Positions 51,501 to 58,192 of a stretch of 64,000 bases of DNA are shown one piece after another (the stretch's first letter is position 1; every line of letters begins with the position of its first letter). A program made the translations under genes and the position numbers. The DNA is from Baylisascaris procyonis (Eukaryota > Nematoda > Chromadorea > Rhabditida > Ascarididae). Below the pieces are notes generated by a model, which was given only the letters and a program-made list of their open reading frames with translations, was not told the origin of the DNA and did no database searches. The stretch is from the NCBI GenBank assembly GCA_037389465.1, contig JAZARR010000175.1, positions 1,178,001 to 1,242,000 of the forward strand. Direction: 5' to 3'.

Positions 51501-51682
51501 GCTAAAGATTGAAGCGAATAATCCGATGAAGGGGTAGTTGTCTCAGCACCCAAGAATGGACAACAACAGAGTGTACAATTGGGTAGTTGCTTAGCGATAC
51601 GCCAAGTTCGACTACTCTCGGATGCCTCTTCGTCAACGTAGTCGATTGCGTAACTCTCGTCGGATGTTCGTCTCTGCGGCAT
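1193..51682 (-). CDS. rbf-1: Rabphilin (rbf-1-like), 5' portion of a split gene
   Basis: This is the gene span; the individual exons are listed separately. Rabphilins are peripheral synaptic and dense-core vesicle proteins. They bind GTP-loaded Rab3/Rab27 through an N-terminal helix, zinc finger and SGAWF(F) motif, and bind membrane and SNAREs through two C-terminal C2 domains. Joining eleven exons by phase gives about 698 residues. The helix is near residues 155-200. Zinc ligands are Cys204/207 (CLIC), Cys223/226 (CSDC), Cys231/235 (CQKNC) and Cys251/254 (CKIC). SGAWF is at about 264-268. A Ser/Thr/Pro-rich linker runs from about 275 to the edge. Runs such as SGWSVRTA, RIGKMVDRLEKMR and GVET are what I expect of rabphilin rather than RIM, which lacks this helix-finger-SGAWF order. 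Both C2 domains are missing because the gene continues beyond base 1. The linkage of the 51.4-kb exon rests on strand and phase only. Family assignment is very likely; exact ends of a few exons are less sure. Confidence 0.9.
1450..3283. other. rbf-1 intron 10
   Basis: The intron holds a long TA repeat (2356-2417), a short GC-richer segment just after it (2418-2505), a C-rich pyrimidine tract (about 2620-2660) and a 17-base A run near 3138. No exon is supported between the micro-exon and exon 11. Confidence 0.6.
2356..2417. repeat. (TA)n microsatellite
   Basis: About 31 uninterrupted TA dinucleotides lie inside an rbf-1 intron. This creates artificial Tyr-Ile open frames on both strands. Confidence 0.95.
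3284..3329 (-). CDS. rbf-1: rbf-1 exon 10 (46-bp micro-exon)
   Basis: A 46-bp open segment lies between TTATTCAG and a consensus GTAAGT donor. It encodes EEPTTSFMSSPEDET plus one base. Phase 0 in and phase 1 out fit both neighbours, and the acidic Ser/Thr/Pro composition matches the linker. Small size makes chance agreement possible, but two strong splice sites and matching phases argue for it. Confidence 0.65.
3330..3950. other. rbf-1 intron 9
   Basis: AT-rich intron sequence. An open plus-strand frame of 69 codons at 3459-3668 is AT-rich and has no supporting features. No other element is seen. Confidence 0.6.
3951..4393 (-). CDS. rbf-1: rbf-1 exon 9, Pro/Ser-rich linker with SH3-type motif
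   Basis: This is the longest exon found (443 bp). It lies between a T-tract TTTAG acceptor and a CAG|GTATGT donor, and leaves phase 0. It encodes a disordered Ser/Pro/Thr-rich region with SLPPPMPTER and SIPPPIPPRNA. The latter contains PxxPxR, a class II SH3-ligand pattern. It has no domain structure, which fits the linker between the zinc finger and the C2A domain of rabphilins. Confidence 0.85.
4394..5173. other. rbf-1 intron 8
   Basis: AT-rich intron. It contains about three degenerate 20-base tandem units built on GAATATTTGCGG at 4547-4609. No coding signal is seen. Confidence 0.6.
4547..4609. repeat. Degenerate 20-bp tandem repeat, about 3 units
   Basis: Successive units share the core AATATTTG(C/T)G(G/A) at about 20-base intervals. 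It is intronic and has no evident function. Confidence 0.7.
5174..5305 (-). CDS. rbf-1: rbf-1 exon 8, Ser-rich linker
   Basis: The exon has an ATTGCAG acceptor and phase 1 in. It encodes a Ser/Asp-rich stretch starting EESGDSRRTTPSTSP. The chosen donor GGAG|GTTGTC leaves phase 1 and joins to the exon at 4393 as DSG-VVPSDH. An alternative donor in the same phase (TTCG|GTGATG, upstream) would shorten the exon by about 63 bases. The frame hits a stop about 16 codons past the chosen donor, so splicing must occur before that. Confidence 0.7.
5306..6456. other. rbf-1 intron 7
   Basis: AT-rich intron with several T and A runs and a short GT-rich patch (about 5755-5775). No supported exon or element is seen. 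Confidence 0.6.
6457..6704 (-). CDS. rbf-1: rbf-1 exon 7, basic Ser/Pro linker
   Basis: The exon has phase 2 in and phase 1 out, with a GTGAGT donor. It encodes a positively charged linker (KSPRPRITPSWVKEK, then KVSMPAPRRPRPQKHNSLG) with an acidic Ser-rich patch between. Such linkers in rabphilins are phosphorylation targets; here that is only inferred. The acceptor is a run of three AG-ended triplets (TAG, TAG, CAG), so the exon could equally begin at 6707 or 6710, each adding one residue. Confidence 0.85.
6705..7470. other. rbf-1 intron 6
   Basis: The segment 7160-7249 has a GCAG acceptor and a GTAAAT donor on the minus strand and an open frame. Its phases do not fit the flanking exons (phase 0 in and 1 out against the required 2 and 2), so it is not annotated as an exon. 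The rest is AT-rich with nothing recognised. Confidence 0.55.
7471..7661 (-). CDS. rbf-1: rbf-1 exon 6, SGAWF Rab-contact motif
   Basis: The 191-bp exon begins MWKKSGAWFYKEVPEYI. The SGAWF segment is the second Rab-binding determinant, known from the Rab3-rabphilin complex, where the aromatic residues insert into a pocket on the Rab. After it comes a low-complexity His/Ser/Pro-rich stretch. The acceptor is a TTTTAAG, less typical than the other CAG sites. The donor is AA|GTTCGT in phase 2, which joins in frame to 6704. Confidence 0.93.
7662..9501. other. rbf-1 intron 5
   Basis: AT-rich intron. It contains a 12-base G run at 8791-8802 within a G-rich patch and a short tandem duplication of AGTAGCAATATAA at about 9074-9103. 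No exon is supported. The exon 5/intron boundary is ambiguous by three bases. Confidence 0.6.
9502..9594 (-). CDS. rbf-1: rbf-1 exon 5, second half of the zinc finger
   Basis: The exon starts after GTAG with YVCQKNCGVET and ends with FLCKICSEYRE, supplying the last four zinc cysteines. The third pair is spaced C-x3-C. The donor region reads GAGGTAGTAAGT, so two in-frame donors three bases apart are possible. Using the first (exon end 9502) gives RE|MW; the second (end 9499) gives REV|MW. The first keeps the family's spacing between the finger and the following Trp. A second in-frame acceptor CAG lies 12 bases into the exon. Confidence 0.93.
9595..10058. other. rbf-1 intron 4
   Basis: AT-rich intron of about 464 bases that splits the zinc finger between its second and third cysteine pairs. 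No other element is seen. Confidence 0.75.
10059..10194 (-). CDS. rbf-1: rbf-1 exon 4, first half of the FYVE-like zinc finger
   Basis: The 136-bp exon has a TTGCAG acceptor and an AG|GTAAGA donor, with phase 2 in and phase 0 out. It encodes KMVDRLEKMR, the end of the Rab-binding helix, followed by the first two zinc-ligand pairs, CLIC and CSDC. The 15-residue spacing between the pairs and the following RK agree with rabphilin-type fingers. Similarity to the rabphilin family is strongest here. Confidence 0.95.
10195..11293. other. rbf-1 intron 3
   Basis: Intron sequence with a C-rich tract (about 10997-11021) followed by a somewhat GC-richer segment to about 11150. No exon fits in phase 2/2 with splice sites. 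Confidence 0.65.
11294..11449 (-). CDS. rbf-1: rbf-1 exon 3, Rab-binding helix
   Basis: The 156-bp exon has a TTTAG acceptor, phase 2 in and phase 2 out. It encodes SGWSVRTA, a short linker, and then the long amphipathic helix that precedes the zinc finger in rabphilins (ITEAEQEHIKAVLARAEAG and IIEQQRI). This helix is a Rab3/Rab27 contact surface in the family. The donor reads GG|GTTCGT. It is unusual, but it is fixed by phase with the next exon, giving RIG-K-MVDRLE. Confidence 0.92.
11450..13350. other. rbf-1 intron 2
   Basis: This intron carries the GC-rich hairpin island at 11641-11865, described separately. A protein-like but interrupted plus-strand stretch lies at about 12800-13080. The rest is AT-rich with nothing recognised. 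Confidence 0.65.
11641..11865. ncRNA. GC-rich structured island: candidate structured RNA or alternative exon
   Basis: A patch of high GC stands in an AT-rich intron. It carries successive complementary segments, on plus coordinates: GTCGG 11671-11675 with CCGAC 11686-11690; TGGCTC 11700-11705 with GAGCCA 11715-11720; CCGCCC 11723-11728 with GGGCGG 11748-11753, enclosing CCCT/AGGG; and GGCTCGTC 11796-11803 with GACGAGCC 11822-11829. GGAGG (11777) with CCTCC (11840), and CGGTG (11787) with CACCG (11849), cross each other, giving a possible pseudoknot. It matches no ncRNA family I know (tRNA, 5S, U1-U6, SRP, RNase P/MRP were considered). On the minus strand it also has a strong CTTTAG acceptor (start 11862) and a GTGAGC donor (after 11713), bounding a 150-bp cassette. 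In the rbf-1 frame that cassette contains a TGA. Its nature is unresolved. Confidence 0.3.
13351..13432 (-). CDS. rbf-1: rbf-1 exon 2
   Basis: The 82-bp exon sits between a T-tract CAG acceptor and a GTAAGT donor, with phase 1 in and phase 2 out. It encodes a conserved-looking pre-Rab-binding segment (KWVCPSDRHLQLRA) that leads directly into the next exon. An in-frame ATG lies five bases after the acceptor, followed by NDWEIGG, so a short isoform could start here if the exon is trans-spliced or joined to a noncoding leader. Confidence 0.85.
13821..13887. repeat. Pyrimidine-rich (CT/TCTG) tract
   Basis: About 67 bases almost entirely C and T on the plus strand, ending in a (CT)n run. This is a simple-sequence expansion in an intron. 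Confidence 0.85.
15743..15828. repeat. Imperfect 43-bp tandem duplication
   Basis: Two adjacent 43-base units both begin AAACG(G/A)CT(C/G)GGTAA and share AGGAGT(G/C)AGGT. They are diverged but align without gaps over most of their length. The GC content is higher than that of the flanks. A 13-base C run lies about 70 bases before them. Confidence 0.7.
16869..16938. repeat. (TA)n/(CATATA)n microsatellite
   Basis: A TA repeat is interrupted by a few CATATA units and then continues as pure TA. It is a simple repeat inside the giant intron. Confidence 0.95.
17692..18285 (-). CDS. Unrecognised hydrophobic open frame of 197 codons
   Basis: This is the longest ATG-started open frame in the window and lies inside the giant intron on the same strand as rbf-1. 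The product would begin MPNATTSIGGAQHKAL and continue with four or five Phe/Ile/Leu/Tyr-rich hydrophobic stretches, roughly residues 48-67, 78-100, 105-125 and 138-175. That vaguely resembles a fragment of a multi-pass receptor. I recognise no family motif. The coding strand is very T-rich, and A-rich antisense DNA produces such frames artificially. No convincing flanking splice sites or codon bias were seen. It may be chance, or a decayed chemoreceptor-like gene. Confidence 0.15.
   Translation of the reverse strand: MPNATTSIGGAQHKALTSGFLFEAFSLLQLAVSSALSPTIYGFNSTSIFFFFIRYAYLFAFIFLYFFSSSIDGVVSLFRVFPLPILLPNFLILLYVFAIGLYNTNNQYFFRSFFLLFNNPIVFYASYCDLLVEPFHFHIIFIFISNTDILMFFIAYYLLINFVNYVTTVYLLPIIATVRATTTVYLQAEVEILLRKN
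22503..22593. repeat. (TAAA)n followed by (TA)n microsatellite
   Basis: About 70 bases of TAAA/TGAA tetranucleotides pass into a run of TA. This is a compound simple repeat. Confidence 0.95.
25395..25455. repeat. G-rich purine tract
   Basis: A plus-strand stretch with multiple runs of three to six G (GGAGGGG, GGGAAGGGGG, GGGGGGAGGGG), followed about 80 bases later by a 10-base C run. It has the spacing of a possible G-quadruplex and is conspicuous in an AT-rich background. Confidence 0.75.
26071..26218. repeat. About 50-bp direct repeat pair with exact 100-bp period
   Basis: The copy at 26071-26120 and the copy at 26171-26218 share TCTTATAGAATAATCAATTA and then ATGCAAAAA, a small A/T indel, and ATGGAGCAGCATGAAATT. 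The intervening 50 bases are not repeated. This suggests a recent local duplication or template switch. Confidence 0.9.
28050..28766 (+). mobile_element. Solo LTR of a retrotransposon with 5-bp target duplication
   Basis: The element occupies 28055-28761 (707 bp) and is bracketed by the direct repeat GTAGG (28050-28054 and 28762-28766). It starts TGTAGCGAA and ends TTCGCGACA, so it has the TGT...ACA ends typical of an LTR, with imperfect inverted ends. Between 28259 and 28407 are three and a half tandem units of 41-44 bases, starting AGTGAATA and ending AATATCGAAAT or similar. Two units contain AATAAA on the plus strand and none occurs on the minus strand, hence the suggested orientation. Tandem units within the LTR recall Pao, whose LTR carries tandem copies of its R region; BEL/Pao elements are common in nematodes. 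No internal gag-pol or second LTR is present, so this is probably a solo LTR left by recombination. The family assignment is inference. Confidence 0.8.
28259..28407. repeat. Tandem units inside the solo LTR
   Basis: The units are 28259-28299 (41 bp), 28300-28343 (44 bp), 28344-28384 (41 bp) and a partial one from 28385. They are built around GTGAATAA and ATATCGAA. They may mark repeated R/polyadenylation segments. Confidence 0.75.
31883..31953. repeat. (CTGT/CTGC)n tetranucleotide repeat
   Basis: About 70 bases of CTGT and CTGC units with a few TTCC interruptions. This is a simple repeat. Confidence 0.9.
37094..37164 (-). pseudogene. tRNA-like relic, possible SINE head
   Basis: On the minus strand, TAGCTCATTGGTAG resembles a tRNA D-arm/A box missing one base. 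GGTTCATTCC, 32 bases downstream, resembles a B box, also missing one base. Between them is TTACATTGGCAATCGAA, which could be a damaged anticodon arm; reading the loop as TTGGCAA gives GGC (Ala). The acceptor stem does not pair, so it is not a functional tRNA. It may be a tRNA pseudogene or the 5' end of a tRNA-derived SINE continuing toward about 37000. Confidence 0.4.
37971..37988. repeat. (CA)n microsatellite
   Basis: A short CA dinucleotide run followed by CA-rich sequence. Confidence 0.85.
39734..39759. repeat. 26-base poly(A) run
   Basis: This is the longest pure A run in the window. It could be the tail of a retroposed sequence, but no recognisable body precedes it. Confidence 0.9.
42165..42338 (-). 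pseudogene. Decayed coding relic, 58 open codons
   Basis: The minus-strand frame reads AGIYQIGRE, ITLEKLKNLGDSVEH, KFRYRDN and ASIIKFDGSPQTKAND, and ends at TAA 42164-42162. It has balanced amino-acid composition unlike the low-complexity frames around it. Immediately upstream the sense continues in a different frame (EVRQQNAAGFYDFLPES), suggesting a frameshift. There is no acceptor at its start and no ATG. I do not recognise the family. It may be the end of a decayed gene or mobile-element protein. Confidence 0.3.
42518..42567. repeat. (TA)n microsatellite
   Basis: About 25 TA units between the relic at 42.2 kb and a higher-complexity stretch at 42.6-43.0 kb. Confidence 0.95.
44125..44142. 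other. Short GC-rich stem-loop
   Basis: ACGAGGG and CCCTCGT form a perfect 7-bp stem with an ATAC loop, in a locally GC-rich stretch (about 44060-44170). It does not match the histone 3' stem-loop. Function is unknown. Confidence 0.5.
45236..45257. repeat. (TTTG)n repeat
   Basis: About five tandem TTTG units. Confidence 0.85.
49203..49509. mobile_element. 307-bp inverted-repeat element (MITE-like)
   Basis: Perfect 32-base inverted repeats occupy 49203-49234 (starting TCGATGAAAATCTC, ending GTACACCTT) and 49478-49509, with a 243-base AT-rich spacer that holds a CA repeat (49346-49371). Size and terminal inverted repeats fit a non-autonomous DNA transposon, or a foldback structure. I could not find a convincing target-site duplication immediately outside the arms, and there is no transposase. 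A transcript across it would form a long hairpin. Confidence 0.6.
49689..49714. repeat. (TC)n microsatellite
   Basis: A pure TC dinucleotide run of about 13 units. Confidence 0.95.
51373..51682 (-). CDS. rbf-1: rbf-1 exon 1 (putative first coding exon)
   Basis: This exon encodes 103 residues plus one base, from ATG at 51682 to a consensus GTAAGT donor. It ends in phase 1, which matches the two-base start of the exon at 13432 and creates a Tyr codon. The peptide is Ser- and acidic-rich at its start. It carries a cysteine cluster (CTLCCCPF, residues 36-43) that could be lipidated; this is inference. An AG lies directly before the ATG, with the reading frame open a further 12 codons upstream to a TGA, so the true 5' end may be a splice acceptor or a trans-splice site. 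The peptide has no family signature that I recognise. Membership in rbf-1 therefore depends on phase, strand and the lack of a better partner across 38 kb. It could instead begin a separate nested or upstream gene. Confidence 0.6.
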
Positions 51683-53150
51683 CTGCTTTACACAACCACC
51701 GATGCATTCACTAATTAGGCATCACACTCTTCTCGTCTTACATTCATTATTCATCCTCACCTCTGACACACATATATAATATATTAGAGTGCAATATTCA
51801 CATGCAATTTTATATTAACAATGCAAACGATGAGGCAATAATGCTTTGCATTTTATGAATTGCCTTCTTATGACAATTTCTAGGATATTCCATAGCGGTG
51901 GGCATTCTTCAATTCCTGCACTTCTTGACATTTAGAAAGCAGTATTTAACACAAAGAAATTCATAGCCACAGCGTTTACCACAAAGGAATTCATAGCCGC
52001 ACCGTTTAATACCAGGCTGTTGATATGGAAGAGTATCACACTTTTTCTGACGCAACTTTTGGTGTAACGCAAGGAGTTAGGGCGAAATATCGCAGCAGAA
52101 AACAGCAACCAAAAGTAGAACCCACTTGAGTATGTAGATTCACATTAGAAAACATCTTGCTTGATTTTCGAGCATAACAACGCTCACATGTGGTTACAAA
52201 TGGGCAGTTGACTCATTAGAAGACAGCGAAAACCCCAACGGAAAACTCTGAGCTCTGCATTACCGACTAACATCGGGCAACGGATAAGGTCGTTGGCAAT
52301 AAGTGATGGAACGCAAAAATAACCACCGCCTCCCAATAGTGGCATTCGTTAAGCACCCGTTCACTAGTAGCATAAACCATTAAATCGACAACGATGATAG
52401 GAGAGCCGTCGCGTTCTATAATCGTTTCTACTAACGTCGTTGCGCAACAGCTTCTTCAAAATGCCTTCTTTTCGACGAGGATGATGAACAACACAGGGCA
52501 TGCGAAGTTTTCAAGTTTAGATGATGGTTGTTACTTATGGATAACCATAGAAAACAGTGCTGAAGCAATGAATGCACTGATGCACGAAGAGAATGCAACG
52601 ATGAATGCAGCAATCACGTCAAGCAATTAACGTTATCGAAGCGCTTAAGCTGTTGAAGTCGAATGGCCGGAAGCATTTCACTCCATTTAGATGATGGTTG
52701 ATTATGACGATAAGCCGATATCGAAAAGTCATTCAACGATAAGAAGCCGACTTTATAAATGCATGGTTGGGATGTTGATGACTTGGGGAAAATTCGGTTT
52801 AAAAGTTCGAGATTACATCATAGTACGGACATATGCACTTAAATTGAAGTTCCGTTATGTCGATAAGTGCTTGAATAGTTTTTGCGCTCAAAGCAAACAA
52901 CCCTTTCTAATAGGTCAATCAACGATTGGCAAAATGACCATCTTGTAACCACTTGACGATTGACAAAAATACATGTCACTTACAGATTATTCCTGAATTA
53001 GCTACAATAAAATGTGCAACAGCAACGTCCAGTAGCGGTCTTTTGTCCTGCATTCTAGAGTTGATTGTGGCACAGTTAGTTTTGCAAAACATCAATGTAC
53101 GTACATTTCAATCGCCATTTACTGCTTATTTATAGCCATTTTTTCTCTTC
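51683..53150. promoter_or_regulatory. Upstream region of rbf-1 exon 1
   Basis: The sequence is less AT-rich than its surroundings and contains a 30-bp tandem duplication (51949-52008). Open frames of 60-85 codons exist on both strands, but none has family motifs or a consistent splice structure. The position suggests promoter and 5' UTR or leader exons of rbf-1. The AG immediately before ATG 51682, preceded by GTGTAAAGC, would serve as a splice or trans-splice acceptor. No TATA box or other promoter element can be assigned with confidence. Confidence 0.3.
51949..52008. repeat. 30-bp tandem duplication
   Basis: Units 51949-51978 and 51979-52008 both read roughly ACACAAAG(A/G)AATTCATAGC and end CGTTTA, with about five differences. 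They are adjacent copies upstream of the first coding exon. Confidence 0.85.
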
Positions 53151-56100
53151 ATTTATTATTGATGGCTTCTGGATTATACAGTTAATTTCATTATCCATTC
53201 ATAGAGATAAAATTTTTGATGAATTAATATAAGCTGCGAAGTAATTCAACTTTTCGAAGATTTCAGCAAGTTTTTTTGTGAAATATATATGGGGTAGTTG
53301 AAAGAATTATGCAAATTTTTAAGAGAATATGCAATAATTGGACGCTTGAATGTCCAAGAAAGCTTGGCTCCACTCATTCCGTATCACTTATATTACGTAT
53401 CTAATCGATCAGAAGAAAACATTTTCAAGTTTTTTCTATATTGTTACTAAAGAATTCGGTTACTAGCCATATATCTTACGTTGGATATTATTGAAAACCT
53501 TAAAGTTTTTGAAGGAAATACTACTGTAGTAATTCCAATGTTAGACATTTGGTAAAAAACCACCTGTCGAATAAATTCGTTATGTTCAGCTTTTCCCCTC
53601 GAAGATATAGTCGATAGATGATGGATGATAGGTGATCACAAGGTTGGTTGATGGTAAATGAAAAAAAAACATCGTACCAATTCAACTGGTAAAGCTTTAC
53701 ACATGGCCATAATCATAAGAAAAAGTGGGAATGCAACGGTAGACTAGTGCAAGTTAACGAGTTGAAAATGTGAAAGTAATGATGCAGAAGAGAGCGACGA
53801 AAGTTGGAAGAAGGCATACTAGTTGCTATTTTGTATGTTTTTATATGGATGGAATTTTTTGCTTTTGGCCTGCTCGAAACGTTGATTATTCGTTATGTTT
53901 ACTAAACCATTTCAATAACAATGAGACTGCGGTTGACGTAAAAAATTGGAGCTGTCGAATGTCGATTAGTGTAATGTAAAAAATGTCCTTTTATTTAAAA
54001 TTTGAAAAAATCTTGCGAAAAAAAAAACTTCAAAAAAGACTCTTAAAAATTAAATGATAAATCAAAAACTGAGAGCGTCACAACTAATGTATAAAATTTC
54101 ACCAAAGAGAATATCCCTTATAAATTGAGGCTTTTTTTGAATAAAAGACATTTCATTCGAGGATTTGCTAATTGCAATTAAAACCTTTTTTGAATTAAAA
54201 TCAATCGCTACTATGAAATCTCAAAAAAAAATTTCATGCAATGAACAATTTTAAGTACAATGAAAAGCGAAAAAAAAAGGATTAGAAAAATCTAGGGAGG
54301 AAAAAACATTGCAACAAAAAAATTTGAGGAGGAAAAAACATTGTACAGCTCTGCAAATAAAAAAAAAAACTTAATAATAGGAAGATGAAAAGTCAAAAAC
54401 CTCAATGACAGCACTTCTTTGGGAATTGATAGAAATGTGTGCATATAAAATGCAAAAAAAAAACGAGCTGCTATATGTAAGCAATATTCTAAAATGGAGA
54501 AGCATGAAAGCTGAATAAAAATTGTTTAAAAAAGGATTTAAGAAAAAAAAGGAAACGATGCAACCAATATCAGTGTTTATTAACAATCATATAGAGAGAA
54601 AAAATGCATGCAAAATGTCAACGAAAGATAAACGTATACAAGCGCGATAAAAAAAACCATTCAAATGAAAAGAATTGATATATTTTTCAAAAGTAAAAAA
54701 AAAAAAGAAATTGAACTTTATCAATGAAATTCCCGGAAAAAATAAACTTAAGCACAATGAAATTCTATAAAATCCTCTTTGAATTTCAGAAAAAAGAACA
54801 CCTTAATAAAGGAATTTTTATGATTTTTTTTTATACAAGTATATTCAATGAAACTCCTCTTGAAAATATGAAAAGTTCGTTTCTTTTTACCAAAAAAAAA
54901 AAGAATATAATTCTTCCCAGTCATGAAAAAAAAATTTTTTTTCCACACATATTCTCTTTAAATGAATTAATTTCGATAAATTTTATCCCTCAAAATATCG
55001 CTTCAACATTTCGATTTGCTTTAAGGGATTCACATAAATTAGAATGAATTATGTTGATGAATGAGAGAAAAAAAAGTCGAAAAGCATCATTCCTATGGTA
55101 AGAATAATGCAATTCAATATAGAGTAATAGAAAAACAGCGAAAAAAAAAGATGGCTGATTTTAGATATAGAAAGAAATGGAAATTTAAACAATAATCCTA
55201 ACGAAGTGGAACAGATATAAACTCCATAAAAGGAAAAAAATTCAATGAATGTTTGTTGTAAGAAAAAAAAAAAAGAAATGAATGCTAACTAATGACCATA
55301 TGAATGAACTTTTAATTCAATTCCTTTACCGTTAATGATTCCGATATTTTGCGAGTAAATTCACTTACAATAAAACTCTTTTAATGAATTATTTCATAAT
55401 GTAATGATATTTTTAGTGTAAGAGGATAGAGCATTATTATATTGTATAGAAACGGATAGACATCAACATTGCATTAAATTTATGAAAAATTACGATTTCT
55501 TTTTCACTTTTCCTCCTTTCTAAATTCTTTCACGGGAAGAAAGATGTTCGACGGAAATTTGTTGATGGAATCTAACGATAGAAATTTTAAATCTTTTCTA
55601 TAATACATCGATGCACACCTTAGTTACATTTATATTAACCGCGATTTTTATAATTTTATTAAAGAATTTCTAAATTGCTGAAGGAAAATTGCAAAGAAAA
55701 AATATTATTAATATATGTGAAGATGATTGTTTAAGCGCTTTAAAAAAATTTTTAGTAATACTAATAAAAAGGGATTTGGAATTAGTGCAAAATATGTCGG
55801 TGAGAGTTTTTGTCTGACAATGAGAGATGAAACCACAAAGATTAGATCAATGAACTCATAAATAAAAAGATTTAAATTTAACTATAAGATTTTATAGTGC
55901 GATAAGATTTAAAATGGAAAAAAAAAATCATATTCTCATGAACAGAAGAAACGTTCATTTAAAACTACGAAAAGAAAAGACTTCGATAGAACGTTACCGT
56001 CTGAAAAGTTCGTAAAAACAGATGTCCTCACCACCTATGGGAAAATATTAGGAAAATCTAAGCTTCGTTCTTCCCTTCGAGAAAACGCAATAAATAAACT

Positions 56101-58108
56101 TCATTCATAAATAGTATATGATCAGAAAAAAAAGTATATATTAATTTCTACTAAACAATCCAGTACACAGTATCATCATTAATATTCTCACTTCTTCAAT
56201 AGAATATCGAAAAGTACGCGCATTCAGAGGAAACAAAATGCAACGAAAAGCTTTGGAATTGAGCTGATTGCGATTGTAACGTTGAAAGCAACTATTTTAA
56301 AGCAGAGTTGAAAGCGATTAGCCATTATAAATATTCGAATAACCGTTATTTAGTGGTTTTTTTTTAGAATTCAATTAAGAAAATCAATTCTATTTTTGAA
56401 AAGTCTCAAACCTATTATAGTAGAATAAAAGTTGTTAGCACAAATGGAGAAATGTAATACAAAGTAGAATTTAATAATGGCAGATATCGAGCAATATCAA
56501 CCAACTACTTTGAAATATCACCAAAAACATGCCCAAAAACCCTTTTTTTATCACAGCAATATCGGCAGGTTAAGAGGAAACTAATATGGAACCCTTAAAA
56601 AATAAACTATATTAAAACATTTGTTCCAAGTGAGATAACAATGAAATAAGCTATGAACTAATACTATTAGACGCAGGCGCAAAAAAAAAAAACGATTATT
56701 GGCTACAGATCTGTGAAGATTTGGCTTATGGCTGTGCTATTTTCGAGAAATATTTCACGTGTTATGCGTTTGAAATGTGTTATAATGAGTAAAATATGTT
56801 ATAAGTATCGTGATAGTATTTTTAAATGTTTATGCAACGAATCGATCCTACATGTCTTACAAATTTCTCCAATACACTTCGCTAGCCACTCGTCTCTCTC
56901 ATACGCAATCAATGATTTCATTATATAGATTTCTATTTATGATTGCAGACCATATGCGCAATTGAGGGCATCAACACATTTCTCTCATCTAGTTGAGTAT
57001 ATTTATGCTTGGAAATTTAAAAAAAAATTACTTCCATGAAATCTCCGATTTATTTTTTTCAATAATTTTTTTTGTATGAACAATTATTAAAACATTTTCA
57101 GAAATATTTTAATTGTTTTGATGTTTTCATTTTCTAAGCTCTAAAGTTGCTATTTTAAGCTTATAAGTATTGTGTCGAATTTTTTTTTATTTGATACAAG
57201 TGGAAAATTACGAGAGCAGATGATATAATATGACTCGATATTTTCTTATTTAACTAATCGTTTTCAAAATTTACAAAGGAATGAAAATTTTTCATCTGTA
57301 TTTAAACTTGCACCAAATTTAAAATTATTAACTGCAAATTTGTACTACTTGAATATTCAAAAATTGCATAATCAAATTTTTTTAGAGATCTAACAGCTGG
57401 TCGATTTAAAATGCATTTAAATTTTTTTTCACCTATTCTTTACAGCTCTTTTTCGAAACCGATAGAGTAGTGTCGAACATAGGATCCAAGAGCATTTTAT
57501 AATGCATATTATAGTCGCTCAACGTGACAGCTCTAGTCTCAGTGTTTTTTCAAAAGTTTTGAGATATAAAAGAATGAATGAATATCAATTGAGTGAAAAG
57601 TCATTTGCACTAAAGAAAAAAAATCTTTTTTTTTCCACTTTCATCTTTACTGCATTAGCGAATTTCCTTTTTTTTTCTTTTTGTGGTCATATTTTTCATT
57701 CGTAGGAATTTTCATCAAAAACTTTTCTCCAGCTAATATTCCTATTCTCATTTTTACTGTCAATCTCAAAATTGATTTAGTTGACCAAAATTACGATAAT
57801 TAAAAAAAGATGCTTTAGTCATTCATTTATTGTTAGAAATCTGCTTTAATTGCTTTCCACTTTAGTTAGTTTTCTGCGGCGGTGATAATAAATTCTATTG
57901 CCATATCATGAACGGATCGTTGTAACGATGCTCACTTTGTGAAAAAACCGAACAACAGGATTCTCATAAAATAAGGCGCATTACGAAAATGACTCAACGA
58001 TATTTTTTTCTCCCACCACCTTGCAGATGTATTTACGGTGGGAAACAGTAGTATTAGTAAATGATGAAAGCTCCGGAACTAAAAAAACAACGAATGCTAG
58101 TTGAAATG

Positions 58109-58109
<1 letters not shown>

Positions 58110-58191
<82 letters not shown>
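58110..58191. repeat. (TA)n microsatellite
   Basis: About 40 uninterrupted TA units, the longest TA run in the window. Confidence 0.95.

Positions 58192-58192
<1 letters not shown>

Noticed and set aside
52394..53135. Series of short plus-strand frames upstream of rbf-1
   Set aside because: There is no consistent splice structure or recognisable domain. They are more likely leader or promoter sequence of the minus-strand gene.
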